Assembly: GCF_003339685.1 (NCBI RefSeq) | Contig: NZ_QPKI01000005.1 | Span: 62,001 to 126,000 of the forward strand | DNA: 64,000 bases | Direction of reading: 5' to 3' | Source of the DNA: Halomonas sp. DQ26W | GTDB taxonomy: Bacteria > Pseudomonadota > Gammaproteobacteria > Pseudomonadales > Halomonadaceae | Shown here: in pieces, positions 34,906 through 46,751 of the stretch | Layout of the letters: each line of letters begins with the position of its first letter | Position numbering within the stretch: position 1 is the first letter of the stretch | Notes under the pieces: model-generated | Seen by the model: only the letters and a program-made list of their open reading frames with translations | Told to the model about the DNA's origin: nothing | Databases searched by the model: none | Position numbers and translations under genes: made by a program

Positions 34906-35754
34906 TTACTCGTAGACGTGAAAGCCGCGGCCCGCCTTTCTGCCCAAGTAGCCGGCAGCGACCATGCGCTTGAGTAGCGGACAGGGCCGGTACTTGGGGT
35001 CACCGAAGCCCTCCTGCAGCACCTCCATGATCGCCAGGCAGACATCCAAGCCAATCAGGTCGCCCAATGCCAGCGGCCCCATGGGATGGGCGGCCCCGAG
35101 TTTCATCGACTGGTCGATGTCCTCGGCGGTCGCGGCCCCTTCCTGCAGCAGGAAGGCCGCCTCGTTGATCATCGGCACCAGCAGGCGGTTGACGGCGAAC
35201 CCAGGCGAGTCGGCGATGGCCACCGCGGTCTTGCCCAAGGCCTCGGCCAATGTCTCGATCTGCACCACGGTGGCGTCACTGGTCTGCTCGGCACGAATCA
35301 CTTCGACCAACTTGAGCACCGGCACCGGGTTGAAGAAGTGCATACCGACCACCCGCTCGGGACGCTCGCACACCGCGGCAAGACGGGTCAGCGACAACGA
35401 TGAGGTATTGGAGGCAAGAATCGCATCAAAGCTCAGCCGACTGAGGTCGCGGAACAGTTTTTCCTTAAGTGCCGGCTGCTCCGGTGCTGCCTCGATGATT
35501 ACGCTGCAGTCACACAGGGCGTCCAGTGCTGTGGTCACCGCAAGCCGCTCCATGGCCGACGCCTTGTCGGCCTCGGAGAGTTTCTCCTTGGCCACCAGCT
35601 TGCTCAGCCCTTTGTCGATACCCGCTTGAGCACGGGTGAGCTGCTCATCGGCCACGTCATAAAGCTGGACCGAGAAGCCGCTTGTCGCCAGGACTTGTGC
35701 GATGCCCTGCCCCATGGTTCCCGCGCCAACCACACCAATCTGCTGTGAGTTCAT
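34906..35754 (-). CDS. 3-hydroxybutyryl-CoA dehydrogenase family
   Basis: A 282-residue short 3-hydroxyacyl-CoA dehydrogenase. NAD-binding GAGTMGQGIA lies at the N-terminus. The catalytic His is in GMHFFNPVPV, with the Glu in PERVVG...LVEV spacing; SNTSSLS and DSPGFAVNRLL are family motifs. It oxidises (S)-3-hydroxyacyl-CoA to 3-ketoacyl-CoA. The ATG at 35754 is preferred over GTG 35763, since AGGAGA would abut the latter. Only 23 bases separate it from the ligase gene. Confidence 0.93.
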   Translation of the reverse strand: MNSQQIGVVGAGTMGQGIAQVLATSGFSVQLYDVADEQLTRAQAGIDKGLSKLVAKEKLSEADKASAMERLAVTTALDALCDCSVIIEAAPEQPALKEKLFRDLSRLSFDAILASNTSSLSLTRLAAVCERPERVVGMHFFNPVPVLKLVEVIRAEQTSDATVVQIETLAEALGKTAVAIADSPGFAVNRLLVPMINEAAFLLQEGAATAEDIDQSMKLGAAHPMGPLALGDLIGLDVCLAIMEVLQEGFGDPKYRPCPLLKRMVAAGYLGRKAGRGFHVYE

Positions 35755-35777
35755 ATATGTCACTCTCCTGTGAGGCG

Positions 35778-37409
35778 TTACGACTTGCGCGCTTCTTCAC
35801 GCAGCACGAATTTCTGAATTTTGCCGGTGGAGGTCTTGGGCAGTTCGCTGAAGATCACCGTCTTGGGCACCTTGAAGCGGGCCAGGTGCTCGCGGCAATG
35901 CTCGATGATGTCCGCTTCAGAAACCTCGCCGTAACCCACCTTGAGCTTGACGAAGGCACAGGGTGTCTCACCCCACTTCTCGTCGGGCTTCGCCACCACG
36001 GCAGCCTCTTCCACGGCCGGATGTGTATAGATGGCATTTTCCACTTCGATGGTGGAGATGTTTTCGCCACCGGAAATGATGATGTCCTTGGAGCGGTCCT
36101 TGATCTCGATGTAACCATCCGCATGCCATACTGCCAGATCGCCAGTGTGATACCAGCCACCCTCCAGAGACTGCTCGGTTGCCGCCTCGTTCTTGAGGTA
36201 GCCCTTCATTACGTTATTACCACGCATCAATATTTCGCCAACCGTCTCGCCATCCTTGGGTACAGGCTCAAGGGTATTGGCATCGGCGACACAGAGGGCT
36301 TCGAGCATATGGTAGCGTACGCCCTGGCGCGATTTGATCTTCGCCCGCTCCTCCACCGGCAGCTCATTCCACGCCTCGCGCCAGGCGCATACGGTCACCG
36401 GCCCGTAGACCTCAGTGAGACCATAGACATGCGTCACCTCGATACCGAGCTTCTCGACCCCGGCGATCACCGAAGCTGGTGGCGCAGCACCGGCGGTGGT
36501 GACCTTCACCGGGTGGTCGAACACGCGCTTCTGCTCCACAGGAAGATTGACCAGGCCGTTGAGCACGATGGGGGCGCCGCTGAAGTGGGTCACACCCTCG
36601 TCAGCGATAAGGTCCATGATCTTCTTCGGGTCGACCCTGCGCAGGCACACGCTGGTACCGGCATTGGCGGCAATGGTCCATGGGAAGCACCAACCATTGC
36701 AATGAAACATTGGCAGTGTCCACAGATAGATCGGATGATGCGGCATGGCCCATTCGAGGATGTTGCTCACGGCATTCAGGTAGGCCCCCCGATGGTGATA
36801 CACCACACCCTTTGGCTTGCCGGTGGTACCGGAGGTGTAGTTGAGCGAGATTGCCTGCCACTCGTCCTCGGGCAACCGGTAGGCGTAGTCGGGGTCGCCC
36901 TCCGACAGCAGGGCCTCATACTCCAGCTCACCGATATGACGGGCTTCGCCATCGAAGAGGGCATCGTCCACGTCGATCATCAGCGGCTTGATCGCCAGCC
37001 GCGAGACGGCCTCCTCGATGACGTCGGCAAACTCTGGATCCACCAGAACCGCTTGGGCCTCACCATGTTCGAGCATGTAGGCGATGGCCTCCACATCCAG
37101 CCGAATGTTCAGGGTATTGAGCACGCAGCCTGCCAGCGGTACGCCAAAGTGGGCCTCGAACATTGCCGGCACGTTGGGGAGCATGGCGGCTACCGTTTCG
37201 CCGGGCTTGATACCGCGCTTTTCCAGCGCCGAGGCGAGCCGGCGGCAGCGCGCCCAGGTCTCGGCCCAGTTACGGCGGATATCACCGTGGATGACCGCCG
37301 GGTAGTCCGGGTAAACAGAAGCGCTACGCTCGATAAAGGTCAGCGGCGACAGCGGTACGTGGTTGGCCTGCCTCTTGGGCAGGCCCTGTTCGAAGATGCT
37401 GTTGTTCAT
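35778..37409 (-). CDS. Acyl-CoA ligase (AMP-forming)
   Basis: A 543-residue AMP-dependent acyl-CoA synthetase. It has the P-loop YTSGTTGKPKGV, A5 motif YGLTEVYGP, A7 YHTGDLAVW, and A10 PKTSTGKIQK with the catalytic lysine. The N-terminus (KRQANHVPLSPLTFIERSA) matches medium-chain/AlkK-type ligases. It activates a carboxylic acid for the dehydrogenase encoded upstream in the same operon; the acid is not known. Start is ATG 37409. Confidence 0.93.
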   Translation of the reverse strand: MNNSIFEQGLPKRQANHVPLSPLTFIERSASVYPDYPAVIHGDIRRNWAETWARCRRLASALEKRGIKPGETVAAMLPNVPAMFEAHFGVPLAGCVLNTLNIRLDVEAIAYMLEHGEAQAVLVDPEFADVIEEAVSRLAIKPLMIDVDDALFDGEARHIGELEYEALLSEGDPDYAYRLPEDEWQAISLNYTSGTTGKPKGVVYHHRGAYLNAVSNILEWAMPHHPIYLWTLPMFHCNGWCFPWTIAANAGTSVCLRRVDPKKIMDLIADEGVTHFSGAPIVLNGLVNLPVEQKRVFDHPVKVTTAGAAPPASVIAGVEKLGIEVTHVYGLTEVYGPVTVCAWREAWNELPVEERAKIKSRQGVRYHMLEALCVADANTLEPVPKDGETVGEILMRGNNVMKGYLKNEAATEQSLEGGWYHTGDLAVWHADGYIEIKDRSKDIIISGGENISTIEVENAIYTHPAVEEAAVVAKPDEKWGETPCAFVKLKVGYGEVSEADIIEHCREHLARFKVPKTVIFSELPKTSTGKIQKFVLREEARKS

Positions 37410-37457
37410 GGTGGGCTCCGAGTGAGTGTCGTTTTTATGGGGATGCAGAAGTCTAGC

Positions 37458-37486
37458 GCACCGGCCACCGCTTTGACGGCCGGTGC
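37458..37486 (-). other. Intra-operon hairpin between the dehydrogenase and ligase genes
   Basis: GCACCGGCC and GGCCGGTGC form a perfect 9-bp stem with an 11-base loop in the 86-base gap between the acyl-CoA dehydrogenase and the ligase. No T-run follows on either strand. It could stabilise processed mRNA ends or attenuate downstream expression. Confidence 0.5.
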
Positions 37487-37495
37487 AAATGCTAC

Positions 37496-39301
37496 TCAGG
37501 GAAGCGTGACGTCGAAGTCTTGCAGGCTCGCCATTCCCGCTTCGATCACGCTGCGGTTGGCGCGGCCTACCGGCAACCACTGGCGCAGGGCGAAGTCGGC
37601 GGCGGCCAGCTTGGCCTGGTAGAACGGTTCGTTGCTACCGGCGGCCTGGGCGGCGCTGGCCTTAAGGGCGGACTGCCCCATCTGCCAGGCGCACAGCACA
37701 TGGCCAGCCAGGTTGAGGAAAGGCGTGGCGTAGGCCTGGATGGCGTCCGGACCCCGCTGGGGGTCGCGGCCCTGTTCAAGCACGACAGCCATGGCCGCTT
37801 GCAGGTCGGCGGCACCGGCGGCAAGGCTTTCACCCATGGTTGCAAGCTCGCTACTGTCACGCAGTTCGCTGGCCGTGGCCTCGACCTCCTCGATCAAGCC
37901 AGCCAGAGCCGCACCGCCGTCACGCTGTAACTTGCGGCCGGCCAGGTCGAGCGCCTGAATGCCGTTGGTGCCTTCGTAGATCGGTGCGATGCGGGCATCG
38001 CGCAACAACTGAGCGGCACCGGTCTCCTCAATGAAGCCCATGCCGCCGTGAACCTGCACCCCCATGGAGGCGATATCCACCGCCTGATCGGTGGAGAAAC
38101 TCTTGACCACCGGAATCAGCACGTCAGCCCGAGCCTGAGCGACCTCGCGCTCTCCAGCACCTCCATGGCGCGCCACGTCGAGCTGAGCCGCACAGTAAAG
38201 CGCCAGGGCGCGCAGGGCGTCGGTACGGGCACGCATCGACAACAGCATGCGACGCACATCGAGATGCTCGCTGATGGTGACTTCAGTGCCCCGTGCCTTG
38301 CCCTGCACGCGATCCAGCGCATAGGCAAAGGCGTGTTGGCTGGCACGCTCGGCCACACCGATACCCTGGATACCAACCTTGTGGCGAGCCTCGTTCATCA
38401 TGGTGAACATGTGGTTGAGGCCACGCCCCTTCTCGCCCACCAGGTAGCCGATGGCGCCTTCGCTCTCGCCGAAGCTCAGGGTGCAGGTGGGTGAGCCATG
38501 AATGCCAAGCTTGTGCTCGATGGAGGCACAGACCACGTCGTTACGCTCACCCAGGGAACCGTCGTCATTGATCAGGGGCTCAGTTACCAAGTACTTCGGC
38601 ACCAGGAACAGCGAGATGCCCTTGTTGCCCTCGGGGGCGTCCGGGGTACGGGCTAGTACCAGGTGGATGATATTCTCGGCGGCTTCGTGCTCGCCCCAGG
38701 TGATGAAGATCTTCTGACCAAACAGCCGATAGTGATCACCCTCTTCATCAGGGCATGGCACCGCACGGGTACGCACCTTGGAAAGGTCGGATCCGGCCTG
38801 GGGCTCGGTGAGATTCATGGTGCCGGTCCAGCTGCCCTCGACCAGCTTGGGCAGGTAGGTCTCCTTGAGCGCGTGGCTACCGTGGTGCGCCAGCGCCTCG
38901 ATGGCGCCGGCGGTTAGCATCGGGCAAAGCCCCAATGCCATGTTGGCGCCGTGAAGCATCTCCTGCACGCTGCTTGCCACCACCTCGGGCAGCCCCTGGC
39001 CACCCAGTGCCTCGGACACACCAATACCGTTCCAGCCGCCCTCGACATAGGCCCGGTACGCTTCGATGAAGCCATCGGGCAGGGTCACGCCACCATCTTC
39101 ATGGCGGGTACAGCCCTGCTGGTCACCGCTGGCATTCAACGGCCCCCACACCCCGCCCGCCAGCTTGGCGGCTTCCTCAAGTACCGCTTCGACCAGGTCC
39201 GGGCTGACCTCCTCGAAGCCAGGCAGGGCCAGCGAGCGATGCTCGAGCAGCTCCTCGAGCACGAATCGAAGGTCACGAACAGGGGCAGTGTAGGGAAACA
39301 T
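37496..39301 (-). CDS. Acyl-CoA dehydrogenase, DmdC-like long form
   Basis: A 601-residue flavoprotein of the long acyl-CoA dehydrogenase group that includes 3-methylmercaptopropionyl-CoA dehydrogenase (DmdC). Visible: N-terminal APVRDLRFVLEELLEH, the FAD/substrate motif GTMNLTEPQAGSDL, the middle domain FITWGEHE, the catalytic Glu region IAPIYEGTNGIQALDL, and the C-terminal extra domain. It introduces the 2,3-double bond in an acyl-CoA. Many proteobacteria carry such enzymes for ordinary fatty acids, so DMSP use is not proven. First gene of the minus-strand operon; ATG 39301. Confidence 0.9.
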   Translation of the reverse strand: MFPYTAPVRDLRFVLEELLEHRSLALPGFEEVSPDLVEAVLEEAAKLAGGVWGPLNASGDQQGCTRHEDGGVTLPDGFIEAYRAYVEGGWNGIGVSEALGGQGLPEVVASSVQEMLHGANMALGLCPMLTAGAIEALAHHGSHALKETYLPKLVEGSWTGTMNLTEPQAGSDLSKVRTRAVPCPDEEGDHYRLFGQKIFITWGEHEAAENIIHLVLARTPDAPEGNKGISLFLVPKYLVTEPLINDDGSLGERNDVVCASIEHKLGIHGSPTCTLSFGESEGAIGYLVGEKGRGLNHMFTMMNEARHKVGIQGIGVAERASQHAFAYALDRVQGKARGTEVTISEHLDVRRMLLSMRARTDALRALALYCAAQLDVARHGGAGEREVAQARADVLIPVVKSFSTDQAVDIASMGVQVHGGMGFIEETGAAQLLRDARIAPIYEGTNGIQALDLAGRKLQRDGGAALAGLIEEVEATASELRDSSELATMGESLAAGAADLQAAMAVVLEQGRDPQRGPDAIQAYATPFLNLAGHVLCAWQMGQSALKASAAQAAGSNEPFYQAKLAAADFALRQWLPVGRANRSVIEAGMASLQDFDVTLP

Positions 39302-39398
39302 GACAGTACCTCGGGAAAATGATAGCCGGAATAGTAGATGCACTACTTTTCGTTAACCATTATCCCTAGGTTGCAGGCGATTCGCCAGCCAAAGGCAA

Positions 39399-39427
39399 TG
39401 CGCCCGATACACAAGACATCGGGCGCA
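39399..39427 (-). terminator. Hairpin downstream of the MFS gene
   Basis: TGCGCCCGAT and ATCGGGCGCA form a perfect 10-bp stem with a 9-base loop, about 30 bases past the MFS stop and upstream of the acyl-CoA dehydrogenase. The following bases on the minus strand lack a clean T-run (ATTGCCTTTGG). It is a probable, not classic, terminator. Confidence 0.55.
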
Positions 39428-39455
39428 GAAAACGAGGGGGAAAAAGCCATCCGCT

Positions 39456-40874
39456 TCAGCCGCGGGAGGCACTCGCCGTGTCATCTGGCAACCGCTGCTT
39501 GTCGGGCGCCGTGGGGGGCGCCTCCCCATCCTCGTAGTAGGCGATATGCGACTCATCGGGGGGCGGCGGACCAACCAGCGGCTCGACCGTATCCACCTCC
39601 GGCACCGCACCGGACAGATCCTCTACGTGCTCGTGTTCGGTTGCGCCTTGCATCAGCTCCTCGGTCACAGCCAGCTCGGCACCGGCCGACGACATGGGCG
39701 TAGAAGGCGAGAACGGAGCCACCGGCAGCGGCGCCGGTCGAACGCTTCGCCGCCAACCGAAGAAGACCACCATGCTGATGCTCATGGCACCAAAGGCCCA
39801 GAACAGGCCAGTATCGCCCACCGCCGCCATGATCGGCGAAATCAGCGGCGGGCTCACGGTGGAGCCTATGGCATTGATGAGCAGCAGGCCCTGGCTCATG
39901 CGTACGAGAGCTCCCGCCGGGGCACGGTCAGCGGCATGGCCTACCGCAACCGGGTAAAGCGCGAAGACGCCGCCACCGAGCAGGAAGAGCAAACTCGCCA
40001 ATATCCAGGTATTCAGCGGCAACAGCAGCATGCCAGCCGAAATCAGCGTACAGAAGGTGCCGATCAGGATCAGTACCATCTGACGATCGTGGCGATCGGA
40101 CCAGCGGCCGATGGGGTATTGCAGCAACATCGCCCCCAGGATCACCACCGCCATCATCTGGCCAATCTGGTTCACCGTCAGGCCGATGCGCTGCAGGTAA
40201 AGCGGCAGTAGTGAATAGACGGCAGCCACCGCCAACCCCGAGCCGAAGCTACCCATCACCCCGGTCGGCGTAAGGGTGATCAGGCGCATCGGCGAGAGCG
40301 GCTCGGCATGCTCGATCAGTGGTGACACCCGTGGGATCATGGCCATGGGCAGCACCGACAGCGACGCCAGCATACCGATCACCATGAACGGCGCGGTGAC
40401 ACCCATGGCATCAGTCACGCCCAGCAGCAACTGGCCGAGGACACCGGCGGCATATAGCGAGATCATGTAGAGTGCCAGCAGGCGGCCGCGAACCTTTTGG
40501 TCTCCGGAGGTGAGCAGCCAGCTCTCGATGACCAGATAGACTCCCACCGTGGCCCAGCCGCCGATCAAGCGAAGCCCGAACCAGGAGATGGGGTCAAGCC
40601 ACAGCCCTTGAAGCAACACGGTGACCGCAACCAGTGACGCGAAACTCCCATAGGCGCGAATATGGCCGATACGCAGCAGCAGCCGGTCGTTGAACATCGC
40701 GCCCAGCGCCAGACCAATGAAGTAGGCCGACGAGACCCAGCCGATCACCACCGGAGACTCGCCCGCTGCGTCCAGACGCAGGGTGATCAGCGTGGCCAGG
40801 AAGCCATTACCGATCCCCAGAATGAAAAGTCCCAACAGGGGCGCCAGGGCCATGGCCAACAATTGCCGCGACAT
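39456..40874 (-). CDS. MFS transporter (YcaD-like) with acidic C-terminal tail
   Basis: A 472-residue, 12-helix major facilitator. It has SSAYFIGLALGAMFNDRLL with the loop 2-3 type motif, YPIGRWSDRHDR between helices 8 and 9 (motif A), and VIESWLLTSGD, a pattern shared with YcaD/YfkF-type proteins. A cytoplasmic tail of about 80 acidic, proline-rich residues (ending in DDTASASRG) follows the last helix, longer than usual. The substrate is unknown. Start ATG 40874. Confidence 0.88.
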   Translation of the reverse strand: MSRQLLAMALAPLLGLFILGIGNGFLATLITLRLDAAGESPVVIGWVSSAYFIGLALGAMFNDRLLLRIGHIRAYGSFASLVAVTVLLQGLWLDPISWFGLRLIGGWATVGVYLVIESWLLTSGDQKVRGRLLALYMISLYAAGVLGQLLLGVTDAMGVTAPFMVIGMLASLSVLPMAMIPRVSPLIEHAEPLSPMRLITLTPTGVMGSFGSGLAVAAVYSLLPLYLQRIGLTVNQIGQMMAVVILGAMLLQYPIGRWSDRHDRQMVLILIGTFCTLISAGMLLLPLNTWILASLLFLLGGGVFALYPVAVGHAADRAPAGALVRMSQGLLLINAIGSTVSPPLISPIMAAVGDTGLFWAFGAMSISMVVFFGWRRSVRPAPLPVAPFSPSTPMSSAGAELAVTEELMQGATEHEHVEDLSGAVPEVDTVEPLVGPPPPDESHIAYYEDGEAPPTAPDKQRLPDDTASASRG

Positions 40875-41124
40875 GAAGGGCCTCTCGACAGCGGTGGAAG
40901 AAACAGCAAGTAAGGCAACGATGGGTAACAGTGTGGCAGGACCTGCCGAGAATGCCCGCCAGGCTTCTCACGATACACAAGCGTCCGTGAGGCGGGATGT
41001 CGCGGCGCAAATCATACGCCGCCATCCCCATAAGTCAACGCAGAAACAGCACTTTCATGCCTGCATAACAGAGACTTATCGAAAAACAAGCAGTACCCCT
41101 GCTGGACGTTGGCTTTGGGTGCGC

Positions 41125-41769
41125 TTACCTTCGCTTGCACTGCAAGAGGGCCACATCGGCGGCAGGCAGCTCGAGGCGCATGTCGAGATGGCGGGCCAAC
41201 CACACGAAGGTGGCCTCGCTGAAGAAAACCACATGAGTGGGGTCGAGAATATAGTGCCAACGGGCAAAGGCTTGCTGGGTGGTGACCCGCTTGGTCATCA
41301 GCCCCAGCCAGCCAGCGGGCCGCAGCACGCTCGCCAGTCGCTTGAGCTCACGCCCCGGTTCGAAGAGGTGCTCGGCCACTTCGGTGGCGGTGACGAAATC
41401 GTATTTACGCTGCAGGGCCGCGGGGTCGGGTGCGTAGAAGGGATCGAAGATCGCCATGGGGTGTCCCGCCTCCTCGAACATGACCGAGAGGGTCGGGCCG
41501 GGGCCGGCACCGAAATCGAGGCCGCAGGCACCCGGTGCCAGCCGAGCGCGCAGCGGCGTGTAAAGCCGTGACAGGAACTGCCGATAACCGGTGTCGCCGG
41601 GACTGTTCCGGTGCTGATCGTAGACCGCTTTCTCCGCGTCAGGAGCAAGGCGCTGAGCAGGCGGCACGAAGACCAGCTCGCACTGTTCACACTGGTGGTA
41701 GTCACGTCGGACATCGCGATGGTAGTGGCGCGTATCGCAAGATCCGCATAGCGGGCAGGTCAGCATCAT
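41125..41769 (-). CDS. Zinc-ribbon class I SAM-dependent methyltransferase
   Basis: A 214-residue protein with an N-terminal zinc ribbon (CPLCG at residues 5-9 and CEQCE further on, each CxxC) followed by a Rossmann methyltransferase core. The SAM motif is GLDFGAGPGPTLS, then FDPFYAPDP and the EVAEHLFEPG loop. It matches the methyltransferase type with fused zinc ribbon often encoded near glyoxalase-like genes. The substrate is unknown. The ATG at 41769 is followed directly by an alternative ATG. It is divergent from the VOC gene. Confidence 0.85.
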   Translation of the reverse strand: MMLTCPLCGSCDTRHYHRDVRRDYHQCEQCELVFVPPAQRLAPDAEKAVYDQHRNSPGDTGYRQFLSRLYTPLRARLAPGACGLDFGAGPGPTLSVMFEEAGHPMAIFDPFYAPDPAALQRKYDFVTATEVAEHLFEPGRELKRLASVLRPAGWLGLMTKRVTTQQAFARWHYILDPTHVVFFSEATFVWLARHLDMRLELPAADVALLQCKRR

Positions 41770-41809
41770 CGTATCCTCTGTGCCAGTACAACCTTTCAAG
41801 GAGATGTGA

Positions 41810-42202
41810 ATGCTGTCAGGTCTGGACCACCTGGTCATCACCGTGACCGACATTTCCCGCGCTGTCGACTTCTATTCGCGGGTGCTGGGGCTCGAAGTGC
41901 GCTATCGCGACCGTGAACGCGTCGACCTGATCCTCGGCGACGTGGCCCTGCGACTGCAATGGACAGCTACCGACATCGAGCCCCGTGCCGCCACCCCCAC
42001 GCCGGGGAGCCTCGACCTTTGCCTGCGCAGCCTGCTGCCGCTGGACGAAGTGCAGCGACACCTGGAAGCGCTCGATGTTGCGGTGGAGCTCGGTCCGGTC
42101 GACCGCCAGGGCGCCACCGGGCCCATCGAGTCGCTCTACCTGCGCGACCCGGACGGCAACCTGCTGGAGATCAGCCGGCCGCTGAAGACGGCCAGCGAAT
42201 AA
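41810..42202 (+). CDS. VOC-family (glyoxalase/dioxygenase fold) protein
   Basis: A 130-residue single-module VOC protein. It has the first metal His in LDHLVITVTD, FYSRVLGLEVRYRD, and the C-terminal Glu in RDPDGNLLEISRP. Such proteins are usually dimeric metalloenzymes, including glyoxalases, ring-cleavage dioxygenases and resistance proteins; the reaction cannot be fixed from sequence. AAGGAG lies 6-8 bases before ATG 41810. Confidence 0.87.
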   Translation: MLSGLDHLVITVTDISRAVDFYSRVLGLEVRYRDRERVDLILGDVALRLQWTATDIEPRAATPTPGSLDLCLRSLLPLDEVQRHLEALDVAVELGPVDRQGATGPIESLYLRDPDGNLLEISRPLKTASE

Positions 42203-42290
42203 CCGCCGACTGGCATTGTCCCGTCTGGCCGGTATCATTGGAGTTGGCCAACTTAGCAAGACACCTCGCCATTCACTTGCTGGACGTGAC

Positions 42291-42680
42291 ATGACCGATA
42301 ATCTGCACCCCGATGATGACCGTGACCACCGGGCCGTGACCGACCCGGGCTCACCCGACACCACCATACCCATCGTCATCTATGCGCTGTTTCTGGCCGG
42401 CATCGTCAGCGGCGGGCTGACACAGGTGATCGGTGTGGTTATCGCCTATGTCTACCGCGGCAAGGGGCCACACTGGCTCGACGAGCACTACCGCTATCAG
42501 ATCCGCACCTTCTGGATGTCGATGCTCTATTTTGCGGTCTCCGGCCTGCTGACGCTTATCATGATCGGCTTCGTCACCTGGCTGCTGGCGGTGATCTGGC
42601 TGGTGATTCGCTGCGTAAAAGGGCTCAAGAGCCTGCAGGAGAAGCGCGCGCCCGATAACGTGGACACCTGGCTGTTCTGA
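42291..42680 (+). CDS. DUF4870-like small membrane protein
   Basis: A 129-residue protein with an acidic cytoplasmic N-terminus (residues 1-30) and three membrane segments (about 32-55, 75-98, 100-115). It ends in KGLKSLQEKRAPDNVDTWLF. The middle GLTQVIGVVIAYVYRG and YRYQIRTFW are typical of the DUF4870/YgaP-like family of unknown function. The ATG at 42291 gives the natural N-terminus. The LpxL-like gene starts 5 bases later, suggesting co-transcription. Confidence 0.82.
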   Translation: MTDNLHPDDDRDHRAVTDPGSPDTTIPIVIYALFLAGIVSGGLTQVIGVVIAYVYRGKGPHWLDEHYRYQIRTFWMSMLYFAVSGLLTLIMIGFVTWLLAVIWLVIRCVKGLKSLQEKRAPDNVDTWLF

Positions 42681-42685
42681 GGCTC

Positions 42686-43615
42686 ATGAGCGCATCACGA
42701 TCCCGTTCCAGCGCCATTCAGGCGCGTCTCGCCACCACGCTGTGGCGAACCCTCGCCGGTCGTCGCCTCGCCAGCCTGTGGCGTCTTTCCCGCCTGGTCG
42801 GCCCACTGGTGTATCGCTTCAGTCGGCGCGAGCGAGACGTCACCGAGATCAATCTGGCCCAGGTCTACCCCGACCAGAGCGCGGCAGCGCGTCGTGGCCT
42901 GGCCCGCGAAAGCCTCACGCACTCCACCGCCACCATGCTCGAACTGGGCTTCGCCTGGATGGCCGACCCGGCCCGGGTCGAGGCCGCCATCGTCGAAGTC
43001 CACGGCCGGGAACTGCTCGACGAGGCCCGCGCCCAGGGACGAGGCGTCATCGTGCTGGCGCCGCATTTCGGCAACTGGGAGGTGCTCAACTTCTGGCTCT
43101 CCAGCCACTTCCCCTTCACCGCCATGTATGAGCCGCCCAAGGTCGACGAACTCGACCCCGTGACCCGTGAAGGCCGCGAGCGCATGGGCGCCAAGCTGGT
43201 ACCCACCAACCCCCGCGGCGTGGCGGCACTGCTCAAGGCCCTCAAGCGCTGCGAAGCCATCGGCATCCTGCCTGACCAGGAACCCAGCTGGGGCAGCGGC
43301 GTCTTCGCCCCCTTCTACGGCCGCCTGGCCTACACCGCGACCCTGCTCCCCAAGCTCGTGGCCCGCACCGACGCACGGGTCGTCACCGGCGTGGCCAAGC
43401 GCACCCCCGGCCGCGGCTTCGCCATTCACTTCCTGGCCGCCGACGCACGCGTCTACGAGACCGACGAGACCGCCTCGGCCACCGGCGTTAATGCCTGCGT
43501 CGAGGATGCCATCGCGCTGGACCCTGCCCAGTACCAGTGGGAGTACAAGCGATACCGCAAGGTGATCGAGGAGCAGCAAGGGCATCCGGAGCATGGCTCC
43601 TTCCGGCTTTACTAG
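42686..43615 (+). CDS. LpxL/HtrB-family lipid A acyltransferase
   Basis: A 309-residue lysophospholipid/lauroyl acyltransferase-type enzyme. The HX4E-like catalytic motif is visible as APHFGNWEVLNF (His and Glu), followed by MYEPPKVDELD and the conserved GILPDQEPSWGSGVFAPFYG. Family members add secondary acyl chains to Kdo2-lipid IVA on the inner membrane. The N-terminal membrane anchor is weak. It ends with QYQWEYKRYRKV, the usual family ending. Confidence 0.92.
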   Translation: MSASRSRSSAIQARLATTLWRTLAGRRLASLWRLSRLVGPLVYRFSRRERDVTEINLAQVYPDQSAAARRGLARESLTHSTATMLELGFAWMADPARVEAAIVEVHGRELLDEARAQGRGVIVLAPHFGNWEVLNFWLSSHFPFTAMYEPPKVDELDPVTREGRERMGAKLVPTNPRGVAALLKALKRCEAIGILPDQEPSWGSGVFAPFYGRLAYTATLLPKLVARTDARVVTGVAKRTPGRGFAIHFLAADARVYETDETASATGVNACVEDAIALDPAQYQWEYKRYRKVIEEQQGHPEHGSFRLY

Positions 43616-43703
43616 AATATCTTATGAATTTATTAGAAATAGTTTCCATGATTTTGTCTTCTTGATGGCTGGCACCACGCTGCCAGCCTGCTAGACTGGT
43701 GCA
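43616..43703. other. Leader upstream of the TPP riboswitch
   Basis: The gap between the acyltransferase and tenA totals about 300 bases. These first 88 are AT-rich (TTTATTAGAAATAG region) and probably contain the promoter of the thiamine operon. I see TTGTCT near 43657 and no certain -10. The remainder holds the riboswitch and a C-rich spacer. Confidence 0.3.
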
Positions 43704-43826
43704 GACGCTTGACGGGGTGCCGGTGGAACCGGCTGAGATCGCCATACGACATTGCTTTTTGAGCAGTCGTCACGGCGGGGCCCGTAGAACCTGATCCGGC
43801 TCGTACCGGCGTAGGGATCAAGCGGT
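43704..43826 (+). promoter_or_regulatory. TPP riboswitch (THI element)
   Basis: Conserved thi-box sequences are present in order: GACGGGGTGCC (43711-43721), GGCTGAGATC (43731-43740), a variable stem-loop, CCCGTAGAACCTGATCCGG (43781-43799) and the closing TACCGGCGTAGGGATCA (43804-43820). It lies about 95 bases upstream of tenA-thiC. Binding of thiamine pyrophosphate would lower expression, most likely by hiding the tenA ribosome site, since no clear terminator follows. Confidence 0.95.
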
Positions 43827-43917
43827 GGCCCCCTTCGCGGCACCTACCGTCGCCTGACCCCAGCCACCTCTTCCTTCCCCCGCCCACACTCCGGATCCCC
43901 TCACTACCGGAGGCAAG

Positions 43918-46517
<2,600 letters not shown>

Positions 46518-46558
46518 TCTTTCCCGATGCTTTCTTTCCCGATGCTTGGAAAACGTTG

Positions 46559-46590
46559 CACGCCGGCCAATGGCCGGCGTGTTTTTTTTT
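46559..46590 (+). terminator. Rho-independent terminator after thiC
   Basis: CACGCCGGCC and GGCCGGCGTG form a perfect 10-bp stem with an AAT loop (46559-46581), followed by nine Ts (46582-46590). It is 42 bases past the thiC stop. This is the clearest intrinsic terminator in the window. Confidence 0.95.
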
Positions 46591-46751
46591 CGTCCCATGG
46601 CGACAGCGAAGAAGGTGCGGATGTAGCCTGTAGCCATGACAGTGGCCGGTAACTGCTTATGCCACCCCTTGTGCAAGGCACTGTCTGAAAAGTCGGCGAG
46701 CGCAGCCAGTTTTCGGACAATGCCTAGGACCCGGTGCAGAAGGACAAGACA

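Noticed and set aside
35682..37622. Long open frame on the plus strand opposite the acyl-CoA ligase
   Set aside because: It is antisense to a gene with clear motifs. High GC at third codon positions makes such open frames common, and no family resemblance was found.
43864..43917. Terminator between the TPP riboswitch and tenA
   Set aside because: The spacer is C-rich without a stem followed by Ts; translational control seems more likely.
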